Shown: positions 19,442 through 28,991 of the stretch, piece after piece
Position numbering within the stretch: the stretch's first letter is position 1
How the letters are laid out: every line of letters begins with the position of its first letter
Assembly: GCF_003355495.1 (NCBI RefSeq)
Contig: NZ_CP031337.1
Location: 1,555,001 to 1,619,000 of the forward strand
Reading direction: 5' to 3'
Length of the DNA: 64,000 nt
Source: Crenobacter cavernae
GTDB lineage: Bacteria > Pseudomonadota > Gammaproteobacteria > Burkholderiales > Chromobacteriaceae
Notes under the pieces: model-generated
Told to the model about the DNA's origin: nothing
The model's input: only the letters and a program-made list of their open reading frames with translations
The model's database searches: none
Program-made: the position numbers and the translations under genes

Positions 19442-19822
19442 TCAGAACGGCAGCACGTTCTTGGTGATCGCGACCCTCACGATATAGGCGACCGCGATCA
19501 GCGCCAGCGCGAAAGACGTTGCGCGCACCGCAGGCGGCCGCCCCGGTTTGAACACGACGACGCCGAAGCCGATGTAGGCGACGAGCGCGACGAGCTTGGC
19601 CGCGAGCCACGGCGTCGTCACCGGGTTGATCGACGCGATCACCGCGAGCGCGACGCCAGAGGCCAAGAGCAGCGTGTCGACGACGCGCGGCAGCACGCGC
19701 AGCCAACGTTGGCCGAGCGCGACCGGAACCGTGACGAGGAAGGCGCCGCGCAGCACGAACAGCGCGATCGACAGCGCGGCGAAGCCCAGGTGGGCGTGTT
19801 TGACAATCGCATAGGTATTCAC
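19442..19822 (-). CDS. SirB2-like integral membrane protein
   Basis: 126 residues from a GTG at 19822 with CGGAG 8 nt upstream; the upstream in-frame codons lack a membrane-protein pattern. Four hydrophobic helices fill the sequence, beginning VNTYAIVKHAHLGFAALSIA, as in the SirB2 family. Family function is poorly defined (linked historically to invasion gene regulation in Salmonella). It is divergent from recC, separated by 71 bp. Confidence 0.75.
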   Translation of the reverse strand: MNTYAIVKHAHLGFAALSIALFVLRGAFLVTVPVALGQRWLRVLPRVVDTLLLASGVALAVIASINPVTTPWLAAKLVALVAYIGFGVVVFKPGRPPAVRATSFALALIAVAYIVRVAITKNVLPF

Positions 19823-19893
19823 GAGGCAGACTCCGTTCGGGTATCGGGGTCGATGATAAACTGGCCCGGGTGACAAGAGGGCGCGCACGACAG

Positions 19894-22800
19894 ATGCTTT
19901 ACCTGTACCAATCCAACCGGCTCGAGCAACTCGGCGCCTTCTTCGCGCGGCTGACGCGCGCGGTGCCGCTGCACGACCCGTTCGAGCCCGAGACGGTGAT
20001 CGTGCAGAGCCGCGGCATGGGCCGCTGGCTGACGCAGACGCTCGCGCGCGAGAACGGCGTGGCCGCGAATATCGACTTCGCGCTGCCGGCCGCCTACGCG
20101 TGGCGGCTGATGCGCGAGGTGCTGCCCGAACTGCCTTCCAAGTCGCCGTTCTCCCCGGAGGCGATGCAGTGGCGGCTGATGCAGTTGTGGCCGCATCTAC
20201 AAGGCGACGAATTCGCGCCGATCCTGACGTATCTCGCCGGCGGCGAACGCGCCGCGTTCGAACTGGCCGGCAAGGTCGCCGACATCTTCGACCAGTACCT
20301 GGTGTTCCGCCCGCAGTGGCTGCGCGCGTGGGAGGAGGGGCGCTTGCTCGGCCTGTCCTGCGACGAAGCGTGGCAGGCGGCGCTGTGGCGGCGGCTCGCC
20401 GCCGAGACGCCGGGTGTCAACCGGATCGGCATGCTCGACGCGCTGTTTTCCGGATTGAAGCGCGAACACCTGCCCGAGCGCGTCGTGCTGTTCGGCATCG
20501 CCAGCCTCGCGCCGATGTACCTCGCGCTGGTCAAAAGCTTGGCCGAGCTCACCGACGTGTGCTTCTTCGCGCTGAGCCCGTGCGCCGAGGCGTGGGGCGA
20601 CATCGTCGACGCGCGTGGCCAGCTCGCGCTGTTCCACGACGATGACACGTACGACGCCGGTCATCCTTTGCTCGCGTCGCTCGGCAAGCAGGGGCGCGAC
20701 TTCTTCGACCTGTTGCTCGCCGAATGCGCCAACGAACTGACCGACGTGTTCTCTCCCCCGGAAGGCGACACGCTGCTGTCCCGGCTGCAACAGGATCTGT
20801 TGACCCTCACGCCGCCCGGCGACGCGATAGCGCCGATCGCAGGCCATGACCGCTCGGTAGAACTCCATATCACGCATGGCCCGATGCGCGAACTCGAGGT
20901 GCTGAAGGACCGCCTGCTTTCGATGTTCGCGTTAGATGCGACGCTGACGCCGGCCGACGTCGCCGTACTGACCCCAGACATCAACGCCTACGCGCCGTAT
21001 ATCGACGCGGTGTTCGCGCGCCGCGACGACGCGCCGTCGCTGCCGTACACGCTCGCCGACCGCCAGCGGCTGCGCGAGCATCCGCTGGTGACCACCTTGG
21101 CCGAGCTCGTCGCGCTTTTCGACTCGCGCTTCGAATCTGAAGCCGTCCTCGCGCTGTTCGACTGCCCGGCGCTGATGCGGCGCTTCGATCTGGCCGAGGG
21201 TGACCTGCCGCTGATCCGCGACTGGGTGCGCCGCGCCGGCATCCGCTGGGGCCGCGACGCGGCTCATAAACAATCGTGCGGCGTGCCGGCCGGGCCGCGC
21301 TTCACCTGGCGCTGGGGGCTCGATCGCCTCTTGCTCGGCAGCGTGCTGCCCGACGGGCTCGCCGGAAGGGATATCGATCCTTGCTTCGCCGGCCTGTTGC
21401 CGGCCGCCGGCGCCGACGGCCAGCTGTTCGCGACGCTGTCGCGCTTTGCTTCGGCGCTGGACGCGCTGATGGGCCTGGCCGACACCTGGCAGACGCCGGC
21501 GACGCCGGCGGAATGGGCGACGCGCATGTCGGCGCTCGCCGACGCGCTGTTCGAGCCCGACGACGCCGCCGAAGACGCCGCGCTGCAGCTGTGGCGCGAT
21601 GCGGCGGCCGAGCTGGTAGAGGATTCCGCACTCGCCGACTTCGACGCGCGCGTCGGCCAGGCGGTGCTGCGCGACTGGCTGGCCAGAAGGTTGGCCGAGA
21701 CGTCGAGCAGCGGCTTTCTGGCAGGCTCCATCACCTTCTGCGCGATGGTGCCGATGCGCAGTCTGCCGTTCCGCGTGATCTGCCTGATCGGCATGAACGA
21801 CGGCGCCTACCCGCGTGACGAGCGGCCGGTCAGCTTCGACCTGATCGCGCGCCATCCGGCACGCGGTGACCGTTCGCGCCGCTTCGACGACCGCTACCTG
21901 TTCCTCGAGGCGCTGCTGTCGGCGCGCGACACGCTGTACCTGTCCTACGTCGGCCGCTCGGCGCGGAGCAACGAGCCCTTGCCGCCGTCGCCCTTGATCG
22001 CCGAGTTGTTCGACACCTTCGACGCGATGACCGCTGGCGCCGCGCGCGAAAAGCTCACTGTGTCCCACCCGCTGCAGCCGTTCTCGCCCGACGCCTATCC
22101 CGACGATGCAACGGACCCGCGCGCGAGCTTCGAGCCGAGCTACGCCGCCGCGCTCGCCGCCCCCGCACGCGACGCCGCGCCGTTCGCTTCGCCGTTGCCG
22201 ATAACCAAACCAAGCTTAGTGCGGCTCGAAACGCTTGCCCGCTTCTGGCGCCACCCAGCGCGCTTCTGGCTGGCCGAACGCCTCGGCATCCGGCCGCTGA
22301 AACACGACGAGGCGCTGCCCGAGGCCGAACCGTTCGGCCTCGGCAATCGCGCGCGCGAGGCGGTGCGCGACGCGTGGCTGACGGCCTACCTGGAGCGCAG
22401 GCCGAACGCGCCGGTCGCCTCGCGCCTCGCCGGCGCCGGGCTGTTGCCAGATGGCGCGCTCGGCGACGCGTGGCTGAACCGCGAGCGCGACGACAGCCTC
22501 GAATTCGCCGCGCGGCTGCCATCAACGTTGGCCGAGCCGGTACTGCCGCCACAGCCGTTCAGCATCGATTTCCCCTGCGAGACCGGAGTCCAGACATTGG
22601 CAGGAGAACTGGCAGGCTTGCGCAGTGCCGGCCGCATCGGCGTCTTGGCGCGCGCGAGCTTCACCGCCGAGCGCATCGGCTGGTGGCTCGAGCATCTGGC
22701 GCTGTGCGCGGCGCGCCCCGACGGGATCGAGCCTATCAGCCGCTGGTACGCGGCCGACGGCCTGTTCGACTTCGCGCCCGTCTCTCAAGACGCCGCACGT

Positions 22801-23112
22801 GCGCACCTGGCCGCCTGGCTCGCGCACTTCAATCGCGGCCTCGTCGCGCCCTTGCCGTTCTTCCCGCGCACCAGCTGGGCGTTTGCCGAGGCGCGCGCAA
22901 AGAGTCCGGACGACCTGGCGAAGGCCTTCGCCGCGGCGCGCGCCAAGTGGGCGCCGGCCTTCGTCGCCGACGGCGGCCAGCCGCAGAGCGAGGAGGCCGA
23001 GGTCGCGCTGGCCTTCCGCGCGATAGACCCGCTCGCCGACCCCGACTTCGTGCAGCTGGCCGACGCGTTGTTGCTGCCGCTGATGCAGTGCCTTCAGGGA
23101 AGCGAGCCATGA
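19894..23112 (+). CDS. recC: Exodeoxyribonuclease V subunit gamma
   Basis: 1072 residues from the ATG at 19894. It begins LYLYQSNRLEQL and continues with GMGRWLTQTLAR near the N-terminus, the RecC pattern; the fold is a degenerate helicase that recognises Chi and splits the duplex in RecBCD. The LVVTPDIN-like LTPDINAYAPYI and GSITFCAMVPMRSLPFRVICLIGMND-type region (GMNDGAYPRDERP) are typical of RecC. It partners RecB and RecD for double-strand break repair and degradation of foreign linear DNA. The recB ATG overlaps its stop. It contains four exact TTGGCCGAG copies. Confidence 0.95.
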   Translation: MLYLYQSNRLEQLGAFFARLTRAVPLHDPFEPETVIVQSRGMGRWLTQTLARENGVAANIDFALPAAYAWRLMREVLPELPSKSPFSPEAMQWRLMQLWPHLQGDEFAPILTYLAGGERAAFELAGKVADIFDQYLVFRPQWLRAWEEGRLLGLSCDEAWQAALWRRLAAETPGVNRIGMLDALFSGLKREHLPERVVLFGIASLAPMYLALVKSLAELTDVCFFALSPCAEAWGDIVDARGQLALFHDDDTYDAGHPLLASLGKQGRDFFDLLLAECANELTDVFSPPEGDTLLSRLQQDLLTLTPPGDAIAPIAGHDRSVELHITHGPMRELEVLKDRLLSMFALDATLTPADVAVLTPDINAYAPYIDAVFARRDDAPSLPYTLADRQRLREHPLVTTLAELVALFDSRFESEAVLALFDCPALMRRFDLAEGDLPLIRDWVRRAGIRWGRDAAHKQSCGVPAGPRFTWRWGLDRLLLGSVLPDGLAGRDIDPCFAGLLPAAGADGQLFATLSRFASALDALMGLADTWQTPATPAEWATRMSALADALFEPDDAAEDAALQLWRDAAAELVEDSALADFDARVGQAVLRDWLARRLAETSSSGFLAGSITFCAMVPMRSLPFRVICLIGMNDGAYPRDERPVSFDLIARHPARGDRSRRFDDRYLFLEALLSARDTLYLSYVGRSARSNEPLPPSPLIAELFDTFDAMTAGAAREKLTVSHPLQPFSPDAYPDDATDPRASFEPSYAAALAAPARDAAPFASPLPITKPSLVRLETLARFWRHPARFWLAERLGIRPLKHDEALPEAEPFGLGNRAREAVRDAWLTAYLERRPNAPVASRLAGAGLLPDGALGDAWLNRERDDSLEFAARLPSTLAEPVLPPQPFSIDFPCETGVQTLAGELAGLRSAGRIGVLARASFTAERIGWWLEHLALCAARPDGIEPISRWYAADGLFDFAPVSQDAARAHLAAWLAHFNRGLVAPLPFFPRTSWAFAEARAKSPDDLAKAFAAARAKWAPAFVADGGQPQSEEAEVALAFRAIDPLADPDFVQLADALLLPLMQCLQGSEP

Positions 23113-26100
23113 GCGCAAAACTCAATCCGCTGACGTGCCCGCTTAACGGCGTGAACCTGATCGAGGCGAGCGCCGGCACCGGCAAGACCTGGACCATCGC
23201 CGCGCTGTATCTGCGGCTCTTGCTCGAGGCCGAGCCCGACGCCGCCCCGCCCCGTATCGACGAGATCCTCGTCGTCACCTATACGAAAGCGGCGACCGCC
23301 GAGCTGCGCGGTCGGCTGCGTGAAAGGTTGGCCGAGGCACTCAAGGCGTTCGAAGACGGCGAGACCGAAGACGGCTTTCTCGCGTCGCTGCTCGCACAGC
23401 ACGCGGCACAGGACGCGCGCGAACGCGCGAGACTGCGCATCGCGACCGCGCTGACCGGTTTCGACACGGCCAGCGTCTACACCATCCACGGCTTCTGCCA
23501 GCGCGTGCTGACCGACGCCGCGTTCGAGTCGGGCCAGCCTTTCTCGGCGACGCTTGTCAGCGACGACGGCGAACGCCTAGCCTCGCTCGCCGCCGACTTC
23601 TGGCGCCGCGAGCTGGTCGGCGACGCCGAGGTCGCCGCGCTCTTGGCGGGCGAGGGCGATACGCCCGACGCGTGGTTGGCCGAGGTACGCGCCTTCGTCG
23701 GCAAGCCCTATCTGGTGGCCGACGCGCCGCCTGATGCCGACCTCGCCCGTGCGAGGCAGGCGCGCGAAGCCGCGTGGCAAGCGGTGCTGGCGCTCGGCGA
23801 CGAGACTGTCGCGCAGGGTCTGGAGTTGATGCGGACCAGCAAGGCGCTGAATCGCAGGAGCTACACGGCGAAAGTGTGCGAGCGCGTTGCCACGCTGCTC
23901 ACGTCGCTGATTTCGGCCGGAACGCTACCCGATCTTTCCGGCAAGTCGCGCGAAGACGTAGAGCGCCTGTCGCCGGAAGTCCTGGCGGCCAAAACCCTGG
24001 CCGGGCAGCCGGCGCCGTCGCACCGCCTGTTCTGCGCTATCGGCGACTGGCTCGCCGCCGAGGACGAATGGCTCGTAGCGGTCGCCGCCAAGCGTGCGGC
24101 GCTGAAACTTCGAATGATTTCGTGGCTCGACGATGCGCTGGTCGCCGAACGGCAGAAGGCGCGCGAACGCAGCTTCGACGATTTGCTCACCGACCTTGCC
24201 GCCGCGCTCGAAGACCCGGACCGGGGCCCCTTGCTCGCCGCGCACATGGCGCGCACCTGGCGGGTCGCGCTGATCGACGAATTCCAGGACACCGACCCGG
24301 TGCAGTACGCGATCTTCGCGAAGGGCTTCATCGACAAGGACCGCACAGTCTTTCTCGTAGGCGACCCGAAGCAGGCGATCTACAGCTTCCGCGGCGCCGA
24401 CATCTTCGCCTACCTCGCGGCACGAGCGCGCGCGAGCCGCCACTACACGCTGTCTACCAACTACCGCTCGGATTCGAGGCTGGTCGACACCGTCAATAAA
24501 CTCTTCGCGCGCGCCGCGCCCTTCGTCTTGCCCGGCATCGACTACCGGCCGGTAGACGCGCGCGACGGCGACACTACCGGTCTGATAGGCGACGACGGCG
24601 CGCCGTGGCGCTGGTTCTCGCTGCCCTCGCGCGAAGGCGGCAAGGCGCAGCCGAAAGAAGGTGCGCAGCAGCAGGCGGCGGCGATGACGGCCGACGAGAT
24701 CGTGCGCCTGATGGCCGCCGGGCGCGCCGGCGAACTGGTACTTAAGGAAACCGGCGCGGGGCTCGCCGGCGGCGACATCGCGGTGCTGGTCGCCACGCAC
24801 CGCCAGGGCGACGCGGTGCGCGACGCCTTGGCCGAGCGCGGCGTCCAGGCGGTGTCGCTGAGCCAGCAGAGCGTGTTCCAGAGCCGCGAGGCGCGCGAGG
24901 TCGCCGCGCTGATGCGCGCGTGGGCCGAGCCTGGGCACGAGGGGCGGCTGAAGGAGGCGCTCGCGACCGAACTCGCAGGTCTCACCGCAGCCGGCATCGC
25001 CGCCTTGCTCGACGACGAGTCGGCGTGGGAGGGCAGGCTTGCCGCGTTTGCCGACGATCATATTCTTTGGCGCGAACGCGGCTTCATCGCGCTGTGGCGG
25101 CGCTTCTGCGCGCGCGAAAAGGTCGCCGAGCGGCTCTTGCCCTTGCCCGACGGCGAGCGCAGGCTGACCAACCTCGGCCAGTTGGCCGAGCTGATCCAGC
25201 AGGAGAGCGACAGCCTGTCGGGCATCGCCCCGTTGATGGCGTGGTTCGAGGCGCGGCTGGCCGATCCGCCGTTCGGCGAAGAGGCGCTGATGCGGCTCGA
25301 GAGCGACGCCGAGCTCGTCAAGATCGTCACCGTCCACACGGCTAAGGGGCTGCAGTACCCGGTCGTGTTCTGCCCCTTCCTGTGGGACGGCCAGCTCGAA
25401 CGCAAGGGCACCGCGTTCTGGCGCCACCAGTGCGACGGCGTCGCGCGGCTGACGCCGGCCGCCGGCCACCCGGCAAGCCAGGCCGCGCGCGAGGCGGCGC
25501 TTGCCGAGACGCTATCGGAGAAGCTGCGCCTGCTGTACGTCGCGCTGACGCGCGCGCAATACCGCCAGTACCTCGCGTGGGGGCCGGTGTCGGGCATGGA
25601 GACGGCGGCGCTGTCGTGGCTGTTGCACGCGGGCCGCGCGACCGGTCTGGCCGATATTCCCGACGACGCGTTCAAGCCGGCTGCGGTGCAACAAGCCTTG
25701 GCCGAGCACGTCGCGCGATGCGCGCCCGACGAGGCTTTCGTGCCGCAGTCCGAATGGCCGGTGCGGCTCGCGCCGCGCGACGAGATCCGCCATCGGCCTG
25801 CGCCGCGGACGCTCAAGCGCGCGGTCTACACGCCGTGGCGCGTGACGAGCTTCACCGCGCTCGCGCACCGCAGCGATACGGGCGCCGACACGCCGGCCAT
25901 GCCGGTCGCTGAGCGGCCCGACCACGACGCCGGCCAGAGCGCATCGACGTCGGCCGAGCCGATCGCCGTCGAACCGGTAGCGGAGGAGCTCATCCCCGCC
26001 GCGCCCGCCCTCGACCGCTTCGCCTTCCCGCGCGGCGCGCGCGCCGGCGTGTGCCTGCACGGCGTATTCGAGCGCATCGACTTCACGCACCCGCCCTGCG

Positions 26101-26729
26101 AGCATCGAAAGACGGTGCTCGAGGAACTCGCGCGCGCCGGCTTTAACGAACGCTGGCAGGACGCCGCGCTCGACATGGTCGCGCGCACGCTCGCCGCGCC
26201 GCTCGATCCCGATATCACATTGGCCGAGGTGCCGCCGAAGAAGCGGCTGATCGAGCTCGAATTCACGCTGCCGATCGAGAAACTGTCGCTGCCTCGGCTC
26301 AAGGCCATCCTCGCCGACCCGGAAAACGGCCTCGCCGAGCCCTTGCGCCGCGCGGCCGCGACGCTCGCTTTTCCGGCGGTAACCGGTTTCCTCAAGGGCT
26401 TCATCGACCTCGTCGTCGAGGCGGGCGGGCGCTTCTACCTGATCGACTACAAGTCGAATCATCTGGGCGCAAGCGACGCCTGCTACGCGCCTTCAAGGTT
26501 GGCCGAGGCGATCGCGCGCGAGCACTATTATCTGCAATACCTGTTCTACAGCGTCGCGCTGGTGCGTTATCTGACGTCGCGTGGGCTGTCTTTCGACGCC
26601 AGCCTGCCCGAGGTGCGCTACCTGTTCCTGCGCGGCATCGACGGGACCGGCAACGGCGTCTGGCGCGACAGGCCGAGCGCGCGCCTGATCCGCGCGCTCG
26701 ACGCGTGGTTGGGAGGGAGAAATGTTTGA
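23109..26729 (+). CDS. recB: Exodeoxyribonuclease V subunit beta (helicase-nuclease)
   Basis: 1206 residues. The superfamily 1 helicase motifs are intact: EASAGTGKTWT (Walker A), LIDEFQDTDPVQY, GDPKQAIYSFRGAD, VHTAKGLQYPVVF and YVALTRAQY. The C-terminal RecB nuclease domain has GRFYLIDYKSNHLG with the catalytic Asp and Lys. It drives 3'-5' unwinding, cuts at Chi and loads RecA. Translation is coupled to recC by an ATGA overlap, and the stop overlaps a PPK2 remnant by 8 bp. Seven exact TTGGCCGAG copies lie within it, the highest density in the window. Confidence 0.96.
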   Translation: MSAKLNPLTCPLNGVNLIEASAGTGKTWTIAALYLRLLLEAEPDAAPPRIDEILVVTYTKAATAELRGRLRERLAEALKAFEDGETEDGFLASLLAQHAAQDARERARLRIATALTGFDTASVYTIHGFCQRVLTDAAFESGQPFSATLVSDDGERLASLAADFWRRELVGDAEVAALLAGEGDTPDAWLAEVRAFVGKPYLVADAPPDADLARARQAREAAWQAVLALGDETVAQGLELMRTSKALNRRSYTAKVCERVATLLTSLISAGTLPDLSGKSREDVERLSPEVLAAKTLAGQPAPSHRLFCAIGDWLAAEDEWLVAVAAKRAALKLRMISWLDDALVAERQKARERSFDDLLTDLAAALEDPDRGPLLAAHMARTWRVALIDEFQDTDPVQYAIFAKGFIDKDRTVFLVGDPKQAIYSFRGADIFAYLAARARASRHYTLSTNYRSDSRLVDTVNKLFARAAPFVLPGIDYRPVDARDGDTTGLIGDDGAPWRWFSLPSREGGKAQPKEGAQQQAAAMTADEIVRLMAAGRAGELVLKETGAGLAGGDIAVLVATHRQGDAVRDALAERGVQAVSLSQQSVFQSREAREVAALMRAWAEPGHEGRLKEALATELAGLTAAGIAALLDDESAWEGRLAAFADDHILWRERGFIALWRRFCAREKVAERLLPLPDGERRLTNLGQLAELIQQESDSLSGIAPLMAWFEARLADPPFGEEALMRLESDAELVKIVTVHTAKGLQYPVVFCPFLWDGQLERKGTAFWRHQCDGVARLTPAAGHPASQAAREAALAETLSEKLRLLYVALTRAQYRQYLAWGPVSGMETAALSWLLHAGRATGLADIPDDAFKPAAVQQALAEHVARCAPDEAFVPQSEWPVRLAPRDEIRHRPAPRTLKRAVYTPWRVTSFTALAHRSDTGADTPAMPVAERPDHDAGQSASTSAEPIAVEPVAEELIPAAPALDRFAFPRGARAGVCLHGVFERIDFTHPPCEHRKTVLEELARAGFNERWQDAALDMVARTLAAPLDPDITLAEVPPKKRLIELEFTLPIEKLSLPRLKAILADPENGLAEPLRRAAATLAFPAVTGFLKGFIDLVVEAGGRFYLIDYKSNHLGASDACYAPSRLAEAIAREHYYLQYLFYSVALVRYLTSRGLSFDASLPEVRYLFLRGIDGTGNGVWRDRPSARLIRALDAWLGGRNV

Positions 26730-27195
26730 ATCGGCCGAGATCGGGCACGCGATAGCCAAGGAAACCTTCCTGCGCGAGGCGCCGAAGTTGCGCGAGGCCT
26801 TGCTCGACGCACAGTACGAGCTGAAGGAACGCGGCGACTTTCCGCTTCTCATCCTGATCCACGGCTTCGACGGCGCCGGCCGTGGCGAGACGATGAACCT
26901 GGTCAACGAGTGGCTCGATCCGCGGCTGATCCGCACCGTCGCCTTCGACGCGCCTGACGACGAGGAAAAGGCTCAGCCTTGGCTGTGGCACTTCTGGCGC
27001 CACGTGCCGGGGCGTGGCGGCATCACGCTGTTCGACAGGAGCGGGTACGGTCGCGTGCTGGTAGAGCGCGTCGAGGGGTGCACCGGCACCGACAAGGCGC
27101 CGTGGCACCTGATCGAAGCGAACAACAAGTACCACGCGCGCATCAAGGTTCTTGAAATCTTGTGCCGCGCGCTGGCCGCCAGGCTGGGGGGCTGA
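26722..27195 (+). pseudogene. Collapsed polyphosphate:AMP phosphotransferase (tandem PPK2) remnant
   Basis: 157 residues against about 500 for intact Pap proteins, which hold two PPK2 domains. Residues 1-67 match the start of domain 1 (MFESAEIGHAI; HGFDGAGRGET, a Walker A with Arg for Lys; NEWLDPR). From about 68 the sequence matches domain 2 (APDDEEKAQPWLWHFWRHVPG, FDRSGYGRVLVERVEG) and then jumps to the very C-terminus (APWHLIEANNKYHARIKVL). Two in-frame deletions, the first joining homologous points of the two domains, best explain it. The open frame survives, perhaps because recB and recD flank it with tight spacing. Catalysis is unlikely. Confidence 0.8.
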
Positions 27196-27196
27196 G

Positions 27197-28900
27197 ATGC
27201 CGCACGACGACGCGCGCGCGCCGCAGCTTACGGCGCTGTTCAAGAGGCTGGACCCAGCGCTGCCCTGTGAGGTCGAAAGGCTGGTCGGGCGCCTGATCAA
27301 CGCGAACGGCGCCGGCCACGTCTGCCTGCCGCTGTCGGGCGCGGAGGCGCGCTCGCTCGCCGGCACGTCCATCGTCGGCCGGGCCGGCGGCTACGCGCCG
27401 CTGATCGTCGACGCGCAGCGCCGGCTCTATTTCGCGCGCCACTGGTACGACGAGCACCGGCTGGCGGCGACGCTGGCGCGGCTCGCGCGCGAGGCGCTGC
27501 CGGTCGACGCGGCGGAGGCGCGGGGGCAGCTCGACGCGCTGTTCGGCGCCGATGCCGGATCGCGCCAGCGGCTGGCCGCCGCGCTGGCGTTGCGGCAGCG
27601 TTTCCTGCTGATCGCCGGCGGCCCCGGCACCGGCAAGACGACGACCGTCGTGCGGCTGCTGGCGCTGATCGCCGCGACCAGCGGGCGCCCGCCGGTGATC
27701 GCGATGGCGGCGCCGACCGGCAAGGCGGCGGCGCGGCTGTCCGAATCGGTGCGCGCCGCGCGCGACGCGCTGCCGGTGTCGGCAGCGGTGAAGGCATTGC
27801 TGCCCGAGCGCGCGCAGACCTTGCACCGGCTCTTGGGCCTCGCGCCCGGCGCCGCACGCGCGCGCCACCACAAGGGCGCGCCCTTGCCGCTCGACGTGCT
27901 GGTCGTCGACGAGGGATCGATGGTGGACCTCTCGATGATGGCGCGCGTCGCCGACGCGCTGCCTTCGAGCGCGCGGCTGATCGTGCTCGGCGACCCGGAC
28001 CAGCTCGCATCGGTCGAGGCCGGCAGCGTGCTCGCCGACCTCGCCGTCGGCGAGGCGTGGCGGCCGGACACGGTGTCATGGTTGGCCGAGGCGGGTTGCG
28101 CGGCACCGCCCGAGAGCGGCGCCGCGGTGCTGCCCGACTGCGTGGTGCGGCTGACCGAAAGCCACCGCTTCGACGCGAAAAGCGCGATCGGCCGGCTCGC
28201 GCGCGCGGTCAACGCCGGCGACGCCGCGGACGCCGAAGCGCTGCTCGACGACCCGGCCGAGCCCGACGCCGCGTGGCTTTTCGCGCCCGACGGCCTCGTC
28301 GCCGCCTTGTTCGCCGCGCGCGCCGGCTATTTCGAGCTGGTGAAAAAGGGCGCTGCGCCCGACGCGCTGTTCGCGGCGTTCTCGCGCCACATGCTGCTTT
28401 GCAGCGAACGCCGCGCGGTGGAAAACATGAACCGGGCGTTCGAGGCGAGGCTGGAAGCCGCGGGGCTGAAGACGGTAGGTGCCGACTGGTATCCGGGCCG
28501 CGCGGTGATGGTCACCGTCAACGACTACGCGGTCGGCCTGTTCAACGGCGACGTCGGCATCCTGGTCGAGACCTTGTCCGAGAACGGCCCGGTGCGGCGC
28601 GTGCTGTTCCCCGAGCCCGACGGCGGCTTTCGCGCGCTCGCGCCGGGGCGCCTGCCGGCGCACGAGACGGTGTTCGCGATGACGGTGCACAAGAGCCAGG
28701 GTTCGGAATTCGACGAGGTGTGGCTCGCGCTGCTCGGCGAGGGCTCGGCGTCGCGCGCGCTCGTCTATACCGCGATCACGCGCGCGCGCCGCCGTTTCGC
28801 GCTCGCCGCGACGCCGGCCCAACTGGCTTCGGCGTTGGCTTGTGGCGCGTCGCGCGCGAGCGGACTGGCCGATCAGCTGGCCGCGCAGGCGGACGGCTGA
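27197..28900 (+). CDS. recD: Exodeoxyribonuclease V subunit alpha
   Basis: 567 residues from the ATG at 27197, one base after the PPK2 remnant stop. Helicase motifs: GGPGTGKTTTV, APTGKAAARL, VVDEGSMVDLSMM (DEGSM for the usual DEASM), GDPDQLASVEAG, MTVHKSQGSEFDEV and YTAITRARRRF. RecD is the 5'-3' motor that completes RecBCD. The ribosome binding site is weak (GGGGGGCTGAG), consistent with coupling to the preceding remnant frame. One TTGGCCGAG copy at 28082. Confidence 0.95.
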   Translation: MPHDDARAPQLTALFKRLDPALPCEVERLVGRLINANGAGHVCLPLSGAEARSLAGTSIVGRAGGYAPLIVDAQRRLYFARHWYDEHRLAATLARLAREALPVDAAEARGQLDALFGADAGSRQRLAAALALRQRFLLIAGGPGTGKTTTVVRLLALIAATSGRPPVIAMAAPTGKAAARLSESVRAARDALPVSAAVKALLPERAQTLHRLLGLAPGAARARHHKGAPLPLDVLVVDEGSMVDLSMMARVADALPSSARLIVLGDPDQLASVEAGSVLADLAVGEAWRPDTVSWLAEAGCAAPPESGAAVLPDCVVRLTESHRFDAKSAIGRLARAVNAGDAADAEALLDDPAEPDAAWLFAPDGLVAALFAARAGYFELVKKGAAPDALFAAFSRHMLLCSERRAVENMNRAFEARLEAAGLKTVGADWYPGRAVMVTVNDYAVGLFNGDVGILVETLSENGPVRRVLFPEPDGGFRALAPGRLPAHETVFAMTVHKSQGSEFDEVWLALLGEGSASRALVYTAITRARRRFALAATPAQLASALACGASRASGLADQLAAQADG

Positions 28901-28991
28901 ACGGGGTTTGCGAATGGCATGAGTTTCTTGTCGCACTGCGGCAAAAAACGCGTAAGATGGCCAACTTTCCGGCAGCAGTCATGGAGTCGCC

